Shown: positions 52,307-60,505 of the stretch, one piece after another
Position numbering within the stretch: the stretch's first letter is position 1
Layout of the letters: every line of letters begins with the position of its first letter
The notes under the pieces: generated by a model
Database searches by the model: none
The model's input: the letters and a program-made list of their open reading frames with translations, nothing else
Told to the model about the DNA's origin: nothing
Made by a program: the position numbers and the translations under genes
Assembly (NCBI GenBank): GCA_946406115.1
Contig: OX291562.1
Location: forward strand, 6,416,001 to 6,480,000
DNA length: 64,000 nt
From: Apoda limacodes
Lineage: Eukaryota; Arthropoda; Insecta; Lepidoptera; Limacodidae
Direction of reading: 5' to 3'

Positions 52307-53528
52307 ATGCAATTCAATTTATTTGTTTATGTGATATTTAGCATATTAATTATTGTATCAGCAAGTATTGAACAGGTAATATTAATGTCTGTTGTAACTT
52401 TATTATTTTTTAAATTTGTGAACAAACAGACGTATCTATACAAGAATTATTAAAATTGTTGATAATACTATTAGTTTTATTAAAGACCTATTGAACATAA
52501 ATGATCTTACGGATTTTTTGAGAGAAATAGCTCTATAGATTCAACCTTAACGCTACATTTCAGTAATTAGTACTAAAATATGTAACTGCTTTATCATGCC
52601 AATGCCTAAAATTTTACGAAAAATGGTTTTTTGTTTATCATAAAGTCAATCCATGGACAATTTAAAAAAAATTATTATCGGCATTAAATTTTGCTATCAG
52701 CTCATGTTTTTCACTACCGTTTTCGATTTCTACAACAGCAATACCTACTGAGCCATCTGCATCTTGCTCTTTAACGTCACTATTTTTAATCTACATTAAG
52801 CATTTTAAGATCGCTGTTTTTTTTTTAATTTCGGTTCAACTTTTCAACATCACTGTTTTTTTGTTTATCTAGGACCAGATGATAAATGATTCCGAAAAGA
52901 AGAGCATTAATGGTTACAACTTAAATTCACAAAACAACAAAGATACCTATATGTCCGTAAGTAAATTTCAATATCTGATATTCATTTATTTTTTTCAATT
53001 TATTGTAGAAATTTTTTGAATCACTATATTATATTAAAATTTTAGCAAGGATTCACAAACATGACTTACTTTGAAAGAGGAGACAATTTAATGCGTATTC
53101 CTTTACTAAGTAATTACAAACATGATAAAAAAACATTTAAGAAAAATCCCAAAAGAACAATTCAAAAAATTATTAAAAGGAACAAAAATAAAAGTAGGAA
53201 AGTGTACATAAACCCAGCTACAAAGCCGCCTAGACTTACTTCGTTAATGGAGAAAATAATGATACAAAAAGTTGTCACTAAGAAAATGGCACAAATGCAC
53301 ACAACTCAAAGTACACCGATTAAGAAAACAAAGAGATATCCTTATAGTTCAATTAGAACTTCAAGATTTGGAATGCCAAACCATAGATTAATTAACGTAC
53401 ATGAAAGAATCAAAAGGAACATTCGCCGTGATAACGTCCTCATACTTAAAGACTTAGATGAAATGGAGTTTCTAAATAATGGCAAAGACTATGATGTCGT
53501 CAAAACACATATGCAAAATTATTGGTAA
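52307..53528 (+). CDS. Basic secreted protein, 3 exons (hypothetical)
   Basis: Exons: 52307-52375 (69 nt), 52873-52956 (84 nt) and 53046-53528 (483 nt with TAA); all borders GT/AG, all phase 0, total 211 residues. Exon 1 is a clean signal peptide: MQFNLFVY followed by VIFSILIIVSAS. Exon 2 is polar and Asn/Lys-rich (NDSEKKSINGYNLNSQNNKD). Exon 3 starts QGFTNMTYFERG and is strongly basic (KKTFKKNPKRTIQKIIKRNK, KSRKVY), ending HMQNYW. The Met at 53061 is internal to exon 3, since the frame runs back to the splice acceptor. No known domain is visible; there are no Cys in the mature part and no membrane segment. The 84-nt phase-0 second exon and basic third exon parallel the minus-strand gene at 9685-11294, which suggests, but does not prove, a shared family. 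Function unknown. Confidence 0.65.
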
Positions 53529-54549
53529 AGCAAAGTTAAATTTATTAATTATTTTTACGTTCGTTACTTATTCATTAACCTTATAAGACCTCGAGTCATA
53601 TTATGTATATAATATAATTAGCATTGTTTACACTTTGCCCAACATCATATTTCTTTTTGTACAAAATGGATTAAGTTGAAAATTAGCTTACATATTAGAT
53701 AAACTCATAGCTGTTCAATGGCAAAAACCGCATAAAATCTGGTTAGTCCTTTTTGAATATTCCATGCCCAACGATTTCTGTTTAACCGGGGCGGAGCAAT
53801 TCCCGTGCGAACTGTCGATCTGCTTTTTCATCAGTTCAGGTATTACTGGAATAGTGCTCAGCAGTGTCCCACGATGAAAGAGCTGTTTCTGTGGGAACTT
53901 TTGATTTGGACTTACCATTAACGACGTAAGTATCTAACGTCCTTTTTCTGTCTTCTCAAAATCAGTCGAACTGGCTTCTTCAGATGACGTTACGCAACAA
54001 CAAACTCAGAGAATTTTGCATTTATATACTATAACGGAACGACCGTTTCCGGTGGTCCGTCTAGGCCTGCCCGGTGCTATCTTGAACACTGTTACGAACA
54101 CGCACAGCGGCGACGGGCGTAGGCTAGCTTCCTCGGTTGCTAAAACGAAGCTACGACAACGAAGCGCCGTAGAAATTAGACAACCGTACGGTAGCTAGCT
54201 ACTAGACTAGGCCACTGACGTGTTTATAGTGGACTGTATGTTGTGGGCGACCGTATTGCGGGCCGGACGGGTGAAGCCGGGTGTCGCACTTGTGAACCGC
54301 TGACCACGAAGATTTCTTGAGCGAAAAATAAAATAGCCGAAGTGAAGCTGAGTCTTCTTGTGAAGAATTTATTTACACTTTACACTAGAGCACTTATTTT
54401 ACACTTAATTTCTAGCAGAGTTTCTTCCTTTTTCCTAGCAGCGTTTCTTTCTTGAATCTTCAATTGAGCACTTATTTTCTTGCAGAGTTTCTTCCTTGAT
54501 TGTTGGTTCTTCCTTTCTTGATTTCTTGCTGCGAACTGCGACTGCGAAC
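53529..54549. other. Unassigned region before the LINE pair
   Basis: Includes a 67-codon minus-strand frame (53918-53715) with no recognised motif, a GC-richer stretch at 54040-54300, and Ts and repeated TTTCTTCC/TAGCAGAGTTTC blocks at 54390-54540. It may contain an unrecognised repeat. Confidence 0.35.
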
Positions 54550-54560
54550 TGACTACGACT
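54550..54560 (+). repeat. Target-site word TGACTACGACT, junction 1
   Basis: The 11-base word immediately left of the poly(A) of LINE copy A. The final T merges with the T run, so the true duplication is 10 or 11 bases. Confidence 0.8.
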
Positions 54561-54674
54561 TTTTTTTTTTTTTTTCTGAGCTGACTATGCAGTTGGCTGT
54601 TGCAGCCATTACTGCTTCACCGGACTTTTGGGGCGAGACTCTGAAGGAGCCTCAGCCCATATAGTGCCCAACGC

Positions 54675-57600
54675 TCAAGGGCTTCCCGCGGGGGAAGCCT
54701 CGGCTTGGGTTGTCGCTCTCGGGGGCGTCCCTTCGACCGGCGTGAGTCTCGAACCCGAAGGTGAGTCACCGCCAGGAGGGGAGTTCCCCGTTACGCGGGT
54801 GCGGTTGCGATTGAGTGGGGGCGAGAAGCGCCCCGGCACTCTTTGATACCTAGTGTATCCTTGTGGGCGCCGACGAACCCGGGGACGTCGGCGTCGTGTT
54901 TGGAGGGAGGCCCTATTTGGGGAGGTCGTTGAGACTAATCTCGCTATCCGGACAGCGAGATCGTCATCTGGGGACGTTAGTACGTGCCGAGGCCGCCTAA
55001 CAATAGTTCTACGACCGTGACCGGGTCGATCGGGGGGACGATACGTTGTGGATTGCACAATTAATCGATTCGGGTGATTTTGCGTACGCTCGAAAAAGCG
55101 GACTGCCAAGTCTTTAAAATATTGGGGAATCGTGGGAAGTTCGAAGTCTCTGTGTAGGTCCGCATTGCGAACGTACCAAGAGGCTCCAGAGGCCGCTCTG
55201 AGAAAGCGGTTTTGGAGGGTCTGGAGTTTGTGGAGATTGCGCTTGGACAGCGCATAGGCTACGCTAGCATAAGCTAGTATGGGGCGGATACAAGTTGTGT
55301 AAAGATTTAGCTTATTTCTAAGCGACATCTTACTATACTTGCCTATCATGGGATAGAGACGACCGAGTACAAAAGCGGCTCGGTCTCTAACTATTTTGGT
55401 GTGAGCTTGGAAGTTCAAACGACTATCCATGGTCACACCGAGATATTTGGTCTTATTTTGCCAGGGAATGGCACGACCGAAGAGAGAAAGGGAAGTTGGC
55501 CGCGGAGGGCGGCCTAAGGAAAAGAGGACGGCAGAGCTTTTGTCGGGATTCACCTCGATTCTCCATTTCCGAAACCACTCGCCTAGGGCGGTGATAGCGG
55601 GTTGGAGTCTCTCAGTGATTCGACTCACTTGCCTATCTGTGGTATAGATAGCGGTATCGTCCGCAAAGAGGGCTAGTTGGGTACCTATCGTTTTAGGGAT
55701 ATCGTTAGTGTACAGAAGGTACAAGATGGGGGCGAGCACGGACCCTTGCGGGACTCCTGCTTCTATGGGACGGGGGGAAGAGAGAGTGCCTTCGACTTTG
55801 TAGCGAAAGCTACGATTCGACAAATAGTCTCGTATGATGAGCACGAGACGATCCGGCAACTGAAAGTTGTACAGTTTAAAAATTAAACCGTTGTGCCAGA
55901 CTTTGTCGAAAGCTTTCGCTACATCGAAGAAGACAGCGCCCGTGTGACGGGTCTTACCTAACGCTGGCTGAAAGCCTGTAAGAATATGTTGCGTTATGCG
56001 GAGGACTTGATGGACGCATGAGTGTTTGGCACGAAAGCCGAACTGCTCATCTATTAAAATGCCTCTGGAAACTATAGCGTTCCGTAGGCGAGCAAGGAGG
56101 AGGCGTTCATAGAGTTTACCAAGGGCCTTTAGAAAACTTATGGGGCGATAGGAGGACGGCTCGGTACGAGCTTTACCTGGCTTATGGATGCCTATAACAA
56201 TTGCATCTTTCCATTGAGAAGGAAAGATGCAATGTTCCATAGCAGCGTTAAAGATCGCTACTAGGAGGCAGATAAGGGGAAGAGTGAGGCGCTTTAGGAT
56301 ATCGTTAGAGATACCGTCAGCACCGGGGGCCTTACGGGGGCGTAGGTCTTTGATGACCTGTACGACTTCGTCGACAGTGACAGGGGGCAGGGGGTCTTGT
56401 GGAGGCAGAGAAGTTCTGCGCTCCACTTCGCCGTCTACCTCGCGCACGTGGTCGGGATCGAAGGGCTGTGTGCTTAAGGCACATTGGGCTTGGAGGCTAG
56501 ACGCTAGGCAATCCGCTTTTTCGTCGTCGTTGAACGCGGGAGCGTTGTTGTTGGGACGAGTTAACGGAGGGAGAGAGTTCGCGGTTTCGGTTTTTAGAGC
56601 TCTGGCTAAGTGCCAATAAGCTTGGTGAGAGGGAGAAATGTTCTCCATAAGATCGTCGAAACGTTGGGCGCGGAGCTCAGCTACAGCGGTTCTTACACGG
56701 CGGTGTAAGTTGTTGAAGCGAGCTTTATTATCGATAGTGGGAGCGCGATCGCGAGCGCGGCGGGCCGCGTTACGCTCAGTCATTAGCGACCTGATGTGCT
56801 GAGGCAGGATTAGGTGGTGATAATCACCAACCGGCACTTGTCGTGAGCACTCGCCAACGGTGGCGGTCAGGTGGCTAGTGAGAGAGTCAATAGCTACGTT
56901 TAGATCGGTCGCGGAAGAGATTACGTTTGGAACGCGGTCTAGATGTGGCGAGCTGGGATTTTCGAGCAATTGCCCAAATTTATCCCAGTCCGTCACGGTT
57001 CTAGTGTCGGGAGGAGAGTCCGAAGGGAAACCTAATCGGAGGACGACAGGGCGGTGGTCCGAGTCAAGTTCGTCAAGCACCTCTATAGAGCGAAAGCTTA
57101 GCCTTACGTTCTTTAGAAGTGCTATGTCCAGAACGTCGGGGTTGTTCCTAGTATTGTGGGGAAAGAAAGTGGGCGTCATGGGAGCGATAATGTCAAAGTT
57201 TAGTCTGTCAACTAAATCGTCGAGGAGTCTGCCTCTTTGTGAAGTTACAGAAGAGTTCCAGCGGCGATGCTTGCAATTTAGGTCGCCGGCAAGAATGACG
57301 GCGTCGCCTAAACTTAAGAGCGACTGAAGGTCGCTCTCGAGCAAGTCTTTTAGGGGAGAGAGATAAACCGATGCAATGATGATCGGCTGATGGCCGGTCA
57401 TCGCTAAGCGGCAGACGGATGCTTCTAAATTCGTAAGCGGTGGAGGATCGATAGGGGAGCAATGCAGGGAGCGCCTGTAATAGATGAGAGTGCCTCCGAG
57501 ATTGGAGGAAGTTCTATCATTACGGACGGTGCGATAGTTCGCGATCGAAGGGGTACGGAAAGCGGGCTTTAGGAACGTTTCCTGGATGAGGAAGACGTCC

Positions 57601-57716
57601 GGTTTTTGGGACGAGAGGAATTGCGATAATTCCTCTCTTTGGTTGCGGAGACCGTTGGCGTTAAAATAGCCTATGGAGACGGACCGGGGTTTTTCGCGCG
57701 CGGTTGTGCAATCCAT
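54675..57716 (-). CDS. LINE ORF2: endonuclease-reverse transcriptase
   Basis: 1013 residues, uninterrupted. Residues ~10-225 are an apurinic-type endonuclease that nicks target DNA: IGYFNANGLRNQ, IQETFL at 44-49, AGDLNCKHRRWNS at 143-155 and LDSDHRPVVL at 217-226. Residues ~455-760 are the reverse transcriptase: RKAPGADGIS at 461, motif A FFDVAKAFDKVW at 596-607, motif B AGVPQGSVLAP at 653-663 and motif C FADDTAIY at 684-691. The C-terminal region has the usual jockey thumb with a Pro/Arg-rich end and no RNase H. The ORF begins 7 bases after the ORF1 stop (TAA AACCAAA ATG), in a different frame, fitting stop-and-restart translation of a bicistronic RNA. It would copy its own RNA at the nicked chromosomal site. 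Frames on the opposite strand are shadows. Confidence 0.95.
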   Translation of the reverse strand: MDCTTAREKPRSVSIGYFNANGLRNQREELSQFLSSQKPDVFLIQETFLKPAFRTPSIANYRTVRNDRTSSNLGGTLIYYRRSLHCSPIDPPPLTNLEASVCRLAMTGHQPIIIASVYLSPLKDLLESDLQSLLSLGDAVILAGDLNCKHRRWNSSVTSQRGRLLDDLVDRLNFDIIAPMTPTFFPHNTRNNPDVLDIALLKNVRLSFRSIEVLDELDSDHRPVVLRLGFPSDSPPDTRTVTDWDKFGQLLENPSSPHLDRVPNVISSATDLNVAIDSLTSHLTATVGECSRQVPVGDYHHLILPQHIRSLMTERNAARRARDRAPTIDNKARFNNLHRRVRTAVAELRAQRFDDLMENISPSHQAYWHLARALKTETANSLPPLTRPNNNAPAFNDDEKADCLASSLQAQCALSTQPFDPDHVREVDGEVERRTSLPPQDPLPPVTVDEVVQVIKDLRPRKAPGADGISNDILKRLTLPLICLLVAIFNAAMEHCIFPSQWKDAIVIGIHKPGKARTEPSSYRPISFLKALGKLYERLLLARLRNAIVSRGILIDEQFGFRAKHSCVHQVLRITQHILTGFQPALGKTRHTGAVFFDVAKAFDKVWHNGLIFKLYNFQLPDRLVLIIRDYLSNRSFRYKVEGTLSSPRPIEAGVPQGSVLAPILYLLYTNDIPKTIGTQLALFADDTAIYTTDRQVSRITERLQPAITALGEWFRKWRIEVNPDKSSAVLFSLGRPPRPTSLSLFGRAIPWQNKTKYLGVTMDSRLNFQAHTKIVRDRAAFVLGRLYPMIGKYSKMSLRNKLNLYTTCIRPILAYASVAYALSKRNLHKLQTLQNRFLRAASGASWYVRNADLHRDFELPTIPQYFKDLAVRFFERTQNHPNRLIVQSTTYRPPDRPGHGRRTIVRRPRHVLTSPDDDLAVRIARLVSTTSPNRASLQTRRRRPRVRRRPQGYTRYQRVPGRFSPPLNRNRTRVTGNSPPGGDSPSGSRLTPVEGTPPRATTQAEASPAGSP

Positions 57717-57723
57717 TTTGGTT

Positions 57724-59646
57724 TTAAGGTTTTGGAGTTATCCTGCGGAGGACGGCGAAGAAGTCGCGATGCTTAGCCATGAAGCTGAGCATTTGATGGG
57801 AATTGGTGATCTGTACGTATTCGGCGTACACGATCTCGAAATAGGCAGGGTCGCAAACCCAAGAAATTTTGGAGAGAATATCGAAATGCTCCTGCTCGGC
57901 CGTCTGAGCGGCGTTGCGGGGCAGCGCGAGGAGGGGGCGCGGGGGGGCAAGGCGCGTTTGCGCGAGAGGTGCGGGAGCACTTCTCGTAGGCGCTGGACGC
58001 GGAATGTCCCGGGACATCAGAGGGGCGGGGTAGGGAATACCCGTGACAGAGACGGGCCCGGGGAGTGCAGACAAAAGTTTGTCTGTCTCGTTAGATTGGG
58101 ACGCGGCGACTAGCGCTGGAGGACGGCTCCAGGCGTTGACAGCGGGGAGGGGTGCGGGCACGAGCGGAGCCTGTTGGCGGGGGGCGGGGGGACGCGATTT
58201 ACCCTGTTTGGGTTTGCGCGAGCTCTGTTTGGGAGCTTTGGGGCACCCGCGGTAATTTGCTGGGTGGCCTTCACTCCCACAGAGTACGCAAGCGACCGGG
58301 TCGGATGCGTTGGAGCGATCGCGATCACAGTCCGGAGTGGCGTGATCGCGTAAACATTTGACGCAGCGCGGTCTGCGTCTGCAGTTGCGCTGCGCGTGGC
58401 CATATAGCTGGCATCTGTGGCATTGGCTAGGGTTCGACCGCTTGTGCGGAGTCTCGACCCTGATGCCTTTGAGGCTGCAAACATCTTTAATATTGAAGAT
58501 GGCTTTGCCTTCTGTTGTGAGGTCTAGTACAACGAGCACCATGTCGTAGCACTCGGACTTATTACGGCCATTGTACATGCGATGTACTTCCCGTACGGGG
58601 AGGCCTTGGACGATTAAGTCGTCCTGGACAGTCTTGGTGGAGAATTCCCTAGGGACTCCCCTTACGACTGCCCTTAAAACGCGTTCCTCGGCCAATGAGT
58701 ACGTGTGGTACTCATATTTTTGAGCCGTGAGGAAGGCCGTCAGATTTCGGAAATCTGACGGTGTCGGGACCTGCACTTTGATGCCGCGCTCGGCATCATT
58801 GCGGGCGTGCGTATAATTGATACGCTTGGCCTTCATAGCGTTAGCAATATTCGGCCAGGCCCCTTTGTCTTTGATGACAATCGGGGGCGGAGATTTTTCC
58901 TTCCGTCCCGAAGTGGGACAGTCGGACTGCGAAGAGGTGGCGGCGGGGGGCGTTGTGTCCATGGCGGCTAGCTCAGGGCTGGCCGCCGAGGTGGACGGGG
59001 ACGGGGACGCGGAAGCGCTAGGCGCTTTGAGGCGCTTAGCCTCGGAATCGGAGGGGGGAGGAGTAGAAGACTCCAGGGCGGATGCCGCCGAAGCCTTTTT
59101 GGACTTGGCGGACTTCTTCCGCTTTTTACCCTTTTTGGTTCCCAGGCCAACCACTTTAAAGCCTTCGTCGTCCTCAGACAACGCCGACTCAGCGGACATT
59201 ACGGCTGCTGGAGACCGGGGTGCGGTTTCGGAGGTTGCGGGGGGCGGGGTAGCGAGAGACCGAGAAGGGGTCTCATCGGCTACCGGAGTGGGAGGGCGAA
59301 TGGGCGCAGGGGCCCGAAGAGCGCGGCGAGCGAGACGCGGGTCGCGATTGCGGGGTTCGCGGGGTTCGCGGGAGAGAGAGCGCGAACGATTGCGCGAGCG
59401 AGAGCGCGGAGTCGAACGCGATGAGACGGACGGGGAGGGCGCGATTGTGCTGGACGCAGTGAGGGCAGGCCCCAACGCCGTGAAGATGGCGTGGGCCAGC
59501 TCTGGGCGATCGCGGACAAGATTTTGCACGATTGCCCCTAGCTGGTCCGGGGACAAGCCGATGAGTTGCTCGGCCATCGCGGGAGTGACCGAGGTGTAGA
59601 TTTTTTGTGTGCCTAGTGACTCCCCACCATTGCTGGCGAGGAGCAA
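57724..59646 (-). CDS. LINE ORF1: gag-like RNA-binding protein
   Basis: 640 residues. The first ~300 are low-complexity: an Arg/Ser block at 81-97 (RSRSRNRSRSLSREP), a Lys-rich block at 171-184 and Pro/Ser/Ala-rich stretches. Residues ~320-395 (YSLAEERVLRAVVRGVPREF through KDVCSLKGIRVE) fit the PRE_C2HC domain that precedes zinc knuckles in jockey-type ORF1 proteins. Three CCHC-type knuckles follow: CHRCQLYGHAQRNC (409-422), CVKCLRDHATPDC (428-440) and CVLCGSEGHPANYRGC (453-468). A Pro-rich tail follows. The protein presumably coats the LINE RNA. Met24 (MAEQLIGLSPDQ) is an equally plausible start. The GC content is far above the window average. Confidence 0.92.
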   Translation of the reverse strand: MLLASNGGESLGTQKIYTSVTPAMAEQLIGLSPDQLGAIVQNLVRDRPELAHAIFTALGPALTASSTIAPSPSVSSRSTPRSRSRNRSRSLSREPREPRNRDPRLARRALRAPAPIRPPTPVADETPSRSLATPPPATSETAPRSPAAVMSAESALSEDDEGFKVVGLGTKKGKKRKKSAKSKKASAASALESSTPPPSDSEAKRLKAPSASASPSPSTSAASPELAAMDTTPPAATSSQSDCPTSGRKEKSPPPIVIKDKGAWPNIANAMKAKRINYTHARNDAERGIKVQVPTPSDFRNLTAFLTAQKYEYHTYSLAEERVLRAVVRGVPREFSTKTVQDDLIVQGLPVREVHRMYNGRNKSECYDMVLVVLDLTTEGKAIFNIKDVCSLKGIRVETPHKRSNPSQCHRCQLYGHAQRNCRRRPRCVKCLRDHATPDCDRDRSNASDPVACVLCGSEGHPANYRGCPKAPKQSSRKPKQGKSRPPAPRQQAPLVPAPLPAVNAWSRPPALVAASQSNETDKLLSALPGPVSVTGIPYPAPLMSRDIPRPAPTRSAPAPLAQTRLAPPRPLLALPRNAAQTAEQEHFDILSKISWVCDPAYFEIVYAEYVQITNSHQMLSFMAKHRDFFAVLRRITPKP

Positions 59647-60359
59647 GAATACCTAAATGTGGCCAGGCGCCCCGCAGTGCTACGGATTGCCTGGTGTGTA
59701 CCTAACTCCTACTCCTACGGCCGGGGTTACGTTGTCACCGTTAGGTTTCCCCCCAGCAACGAGACGTTTATAAACGAGAAACTTTTAGGTAGACCGCAAC
59801 TCTGAAAAGAGCTATACGATCTCACCCACCAGCCCTTGAGCACTCGGAACTGGATTTCTACAAACTAAAACGCAATCGACACTTAAAACGCGAGAATGCA
59901 CGGAGCGGCGAACCGCTGAAGCGGAAATACTACGCTAGCGATTTAACACAAAGCCGGACTCAGACCGGGCGAACCGGTAACAGTCAAAGAGGCAAGCGAG
60001 GGTCACCGCTATGCGTAGTAGTTCCGCGACTACGAGAACACACACTCACGCACAAAAACGCACAGTATCGCTTCGATAAACACTCGGTTATGGGCGCGTT
60101 GAAGAACGCACAAACACACTCAGCGCGGGCCGAGAAGCAATTTCCCAGCCAATACACACTGCCGAGCAGCACTTCAACACACAGGCCGATTTTCCAAGAA
60201 TTGCGGGCAATAAACCAAACAACAATTCGAGGTCGTCAGCGCTGAGGCAAAACACCACACAGGAATGCGCACCAGCTGAGTCACCACTGCACGGAGCACA
60301 CTAAGAGCACTTGACGCTCGAAAACACGACCGCACAACTCGAGAGTCGAATCGGGAATC
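59647..60359 (-). promoter_or_regulatory. LINE 5' untranslated region (probable internal promoter)
   Basis: This is the sequence between the 5' junction word and the ORF1 start. Jockey-type elements carry their promoter inside this region. I see no defined promoter motif, only a GC-richer composition and many short CACA/CGC stretches. Confidence 0.5.
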
Positions 60360-60366
60360 TGACTAC

Positions 60367-60370
<4 letters not shown>
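60360..60370 (+). repeat. Target-site word TGACTACGACT, junction 2 (shared)
   Basis: The single copy of the word between the two LINEs. It is at once the 5' flank of copy A and the 3' flank of copy B. Confidence 0.8.
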
Positions 60371-60406
<36 letters not shown>

Positions 60407-60505
60407 CTGAGCTGACTATGCAGTTGGCTGTTGCAGCCATTACTGCTTCACCGGACTTTTGGGGCGAGACTCTGAAGGAGCCTCAGCCCATATAGCGCCC
60501 AACGC

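Larger units (their letters stand above)
54550..60370 (-). mobile_element. Full-length jockey-clade LINE, copy A, with flanking duplication
   Basis: Complete non-LTR element read on the minus strand: about 713 bp 5' region (60359-59647), ORF1 (59646-57724), ORF2 (57716-54675), about 99 bp 3' untranslated region, and a poly(A) of 16 (T run at 54560-54575). It is bounded by TGACTACGACT at 54550-54560 and 60360-60370, a plausible 10-11 bp target-site duplication. Both reading frames are open along their full length, so this is a young and possibly competent copy. The zinc-knuckle ORF1, the endonuclease + RT ORF2 and the lack of RNase H place it in the jockey clade. Confidence 0.9.

Noticed and set aside
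53061..53061. ATG at 53061 as the start of a 155-residue gene
   Set aside because: Five more in-frame codons lead to an acceptor that joins in phase to two upstream exons with a signal peptide.
56860..57327. 155-codon plus-strand open frame
   Set aside because: Shadow of LINE ORF2 on the opposite strand; GC-rich codons keep several frames open.
57673..58113. 146-codon plus-strand open frame across the ORF1/ORF2 boundary
   Set aside because: Antisense shadow of the C-terminus of ORF1 and start of ORF2; no recognisable motif.
58817..59599. 260-codon plus-strand open frame
   Set aside because: Exactly antisense to LINE ORF1; the Arg/Glu/Gly-rich content is the mirror of the Ser/Arg/Pro-rich ORF1 and has no start context or motif.
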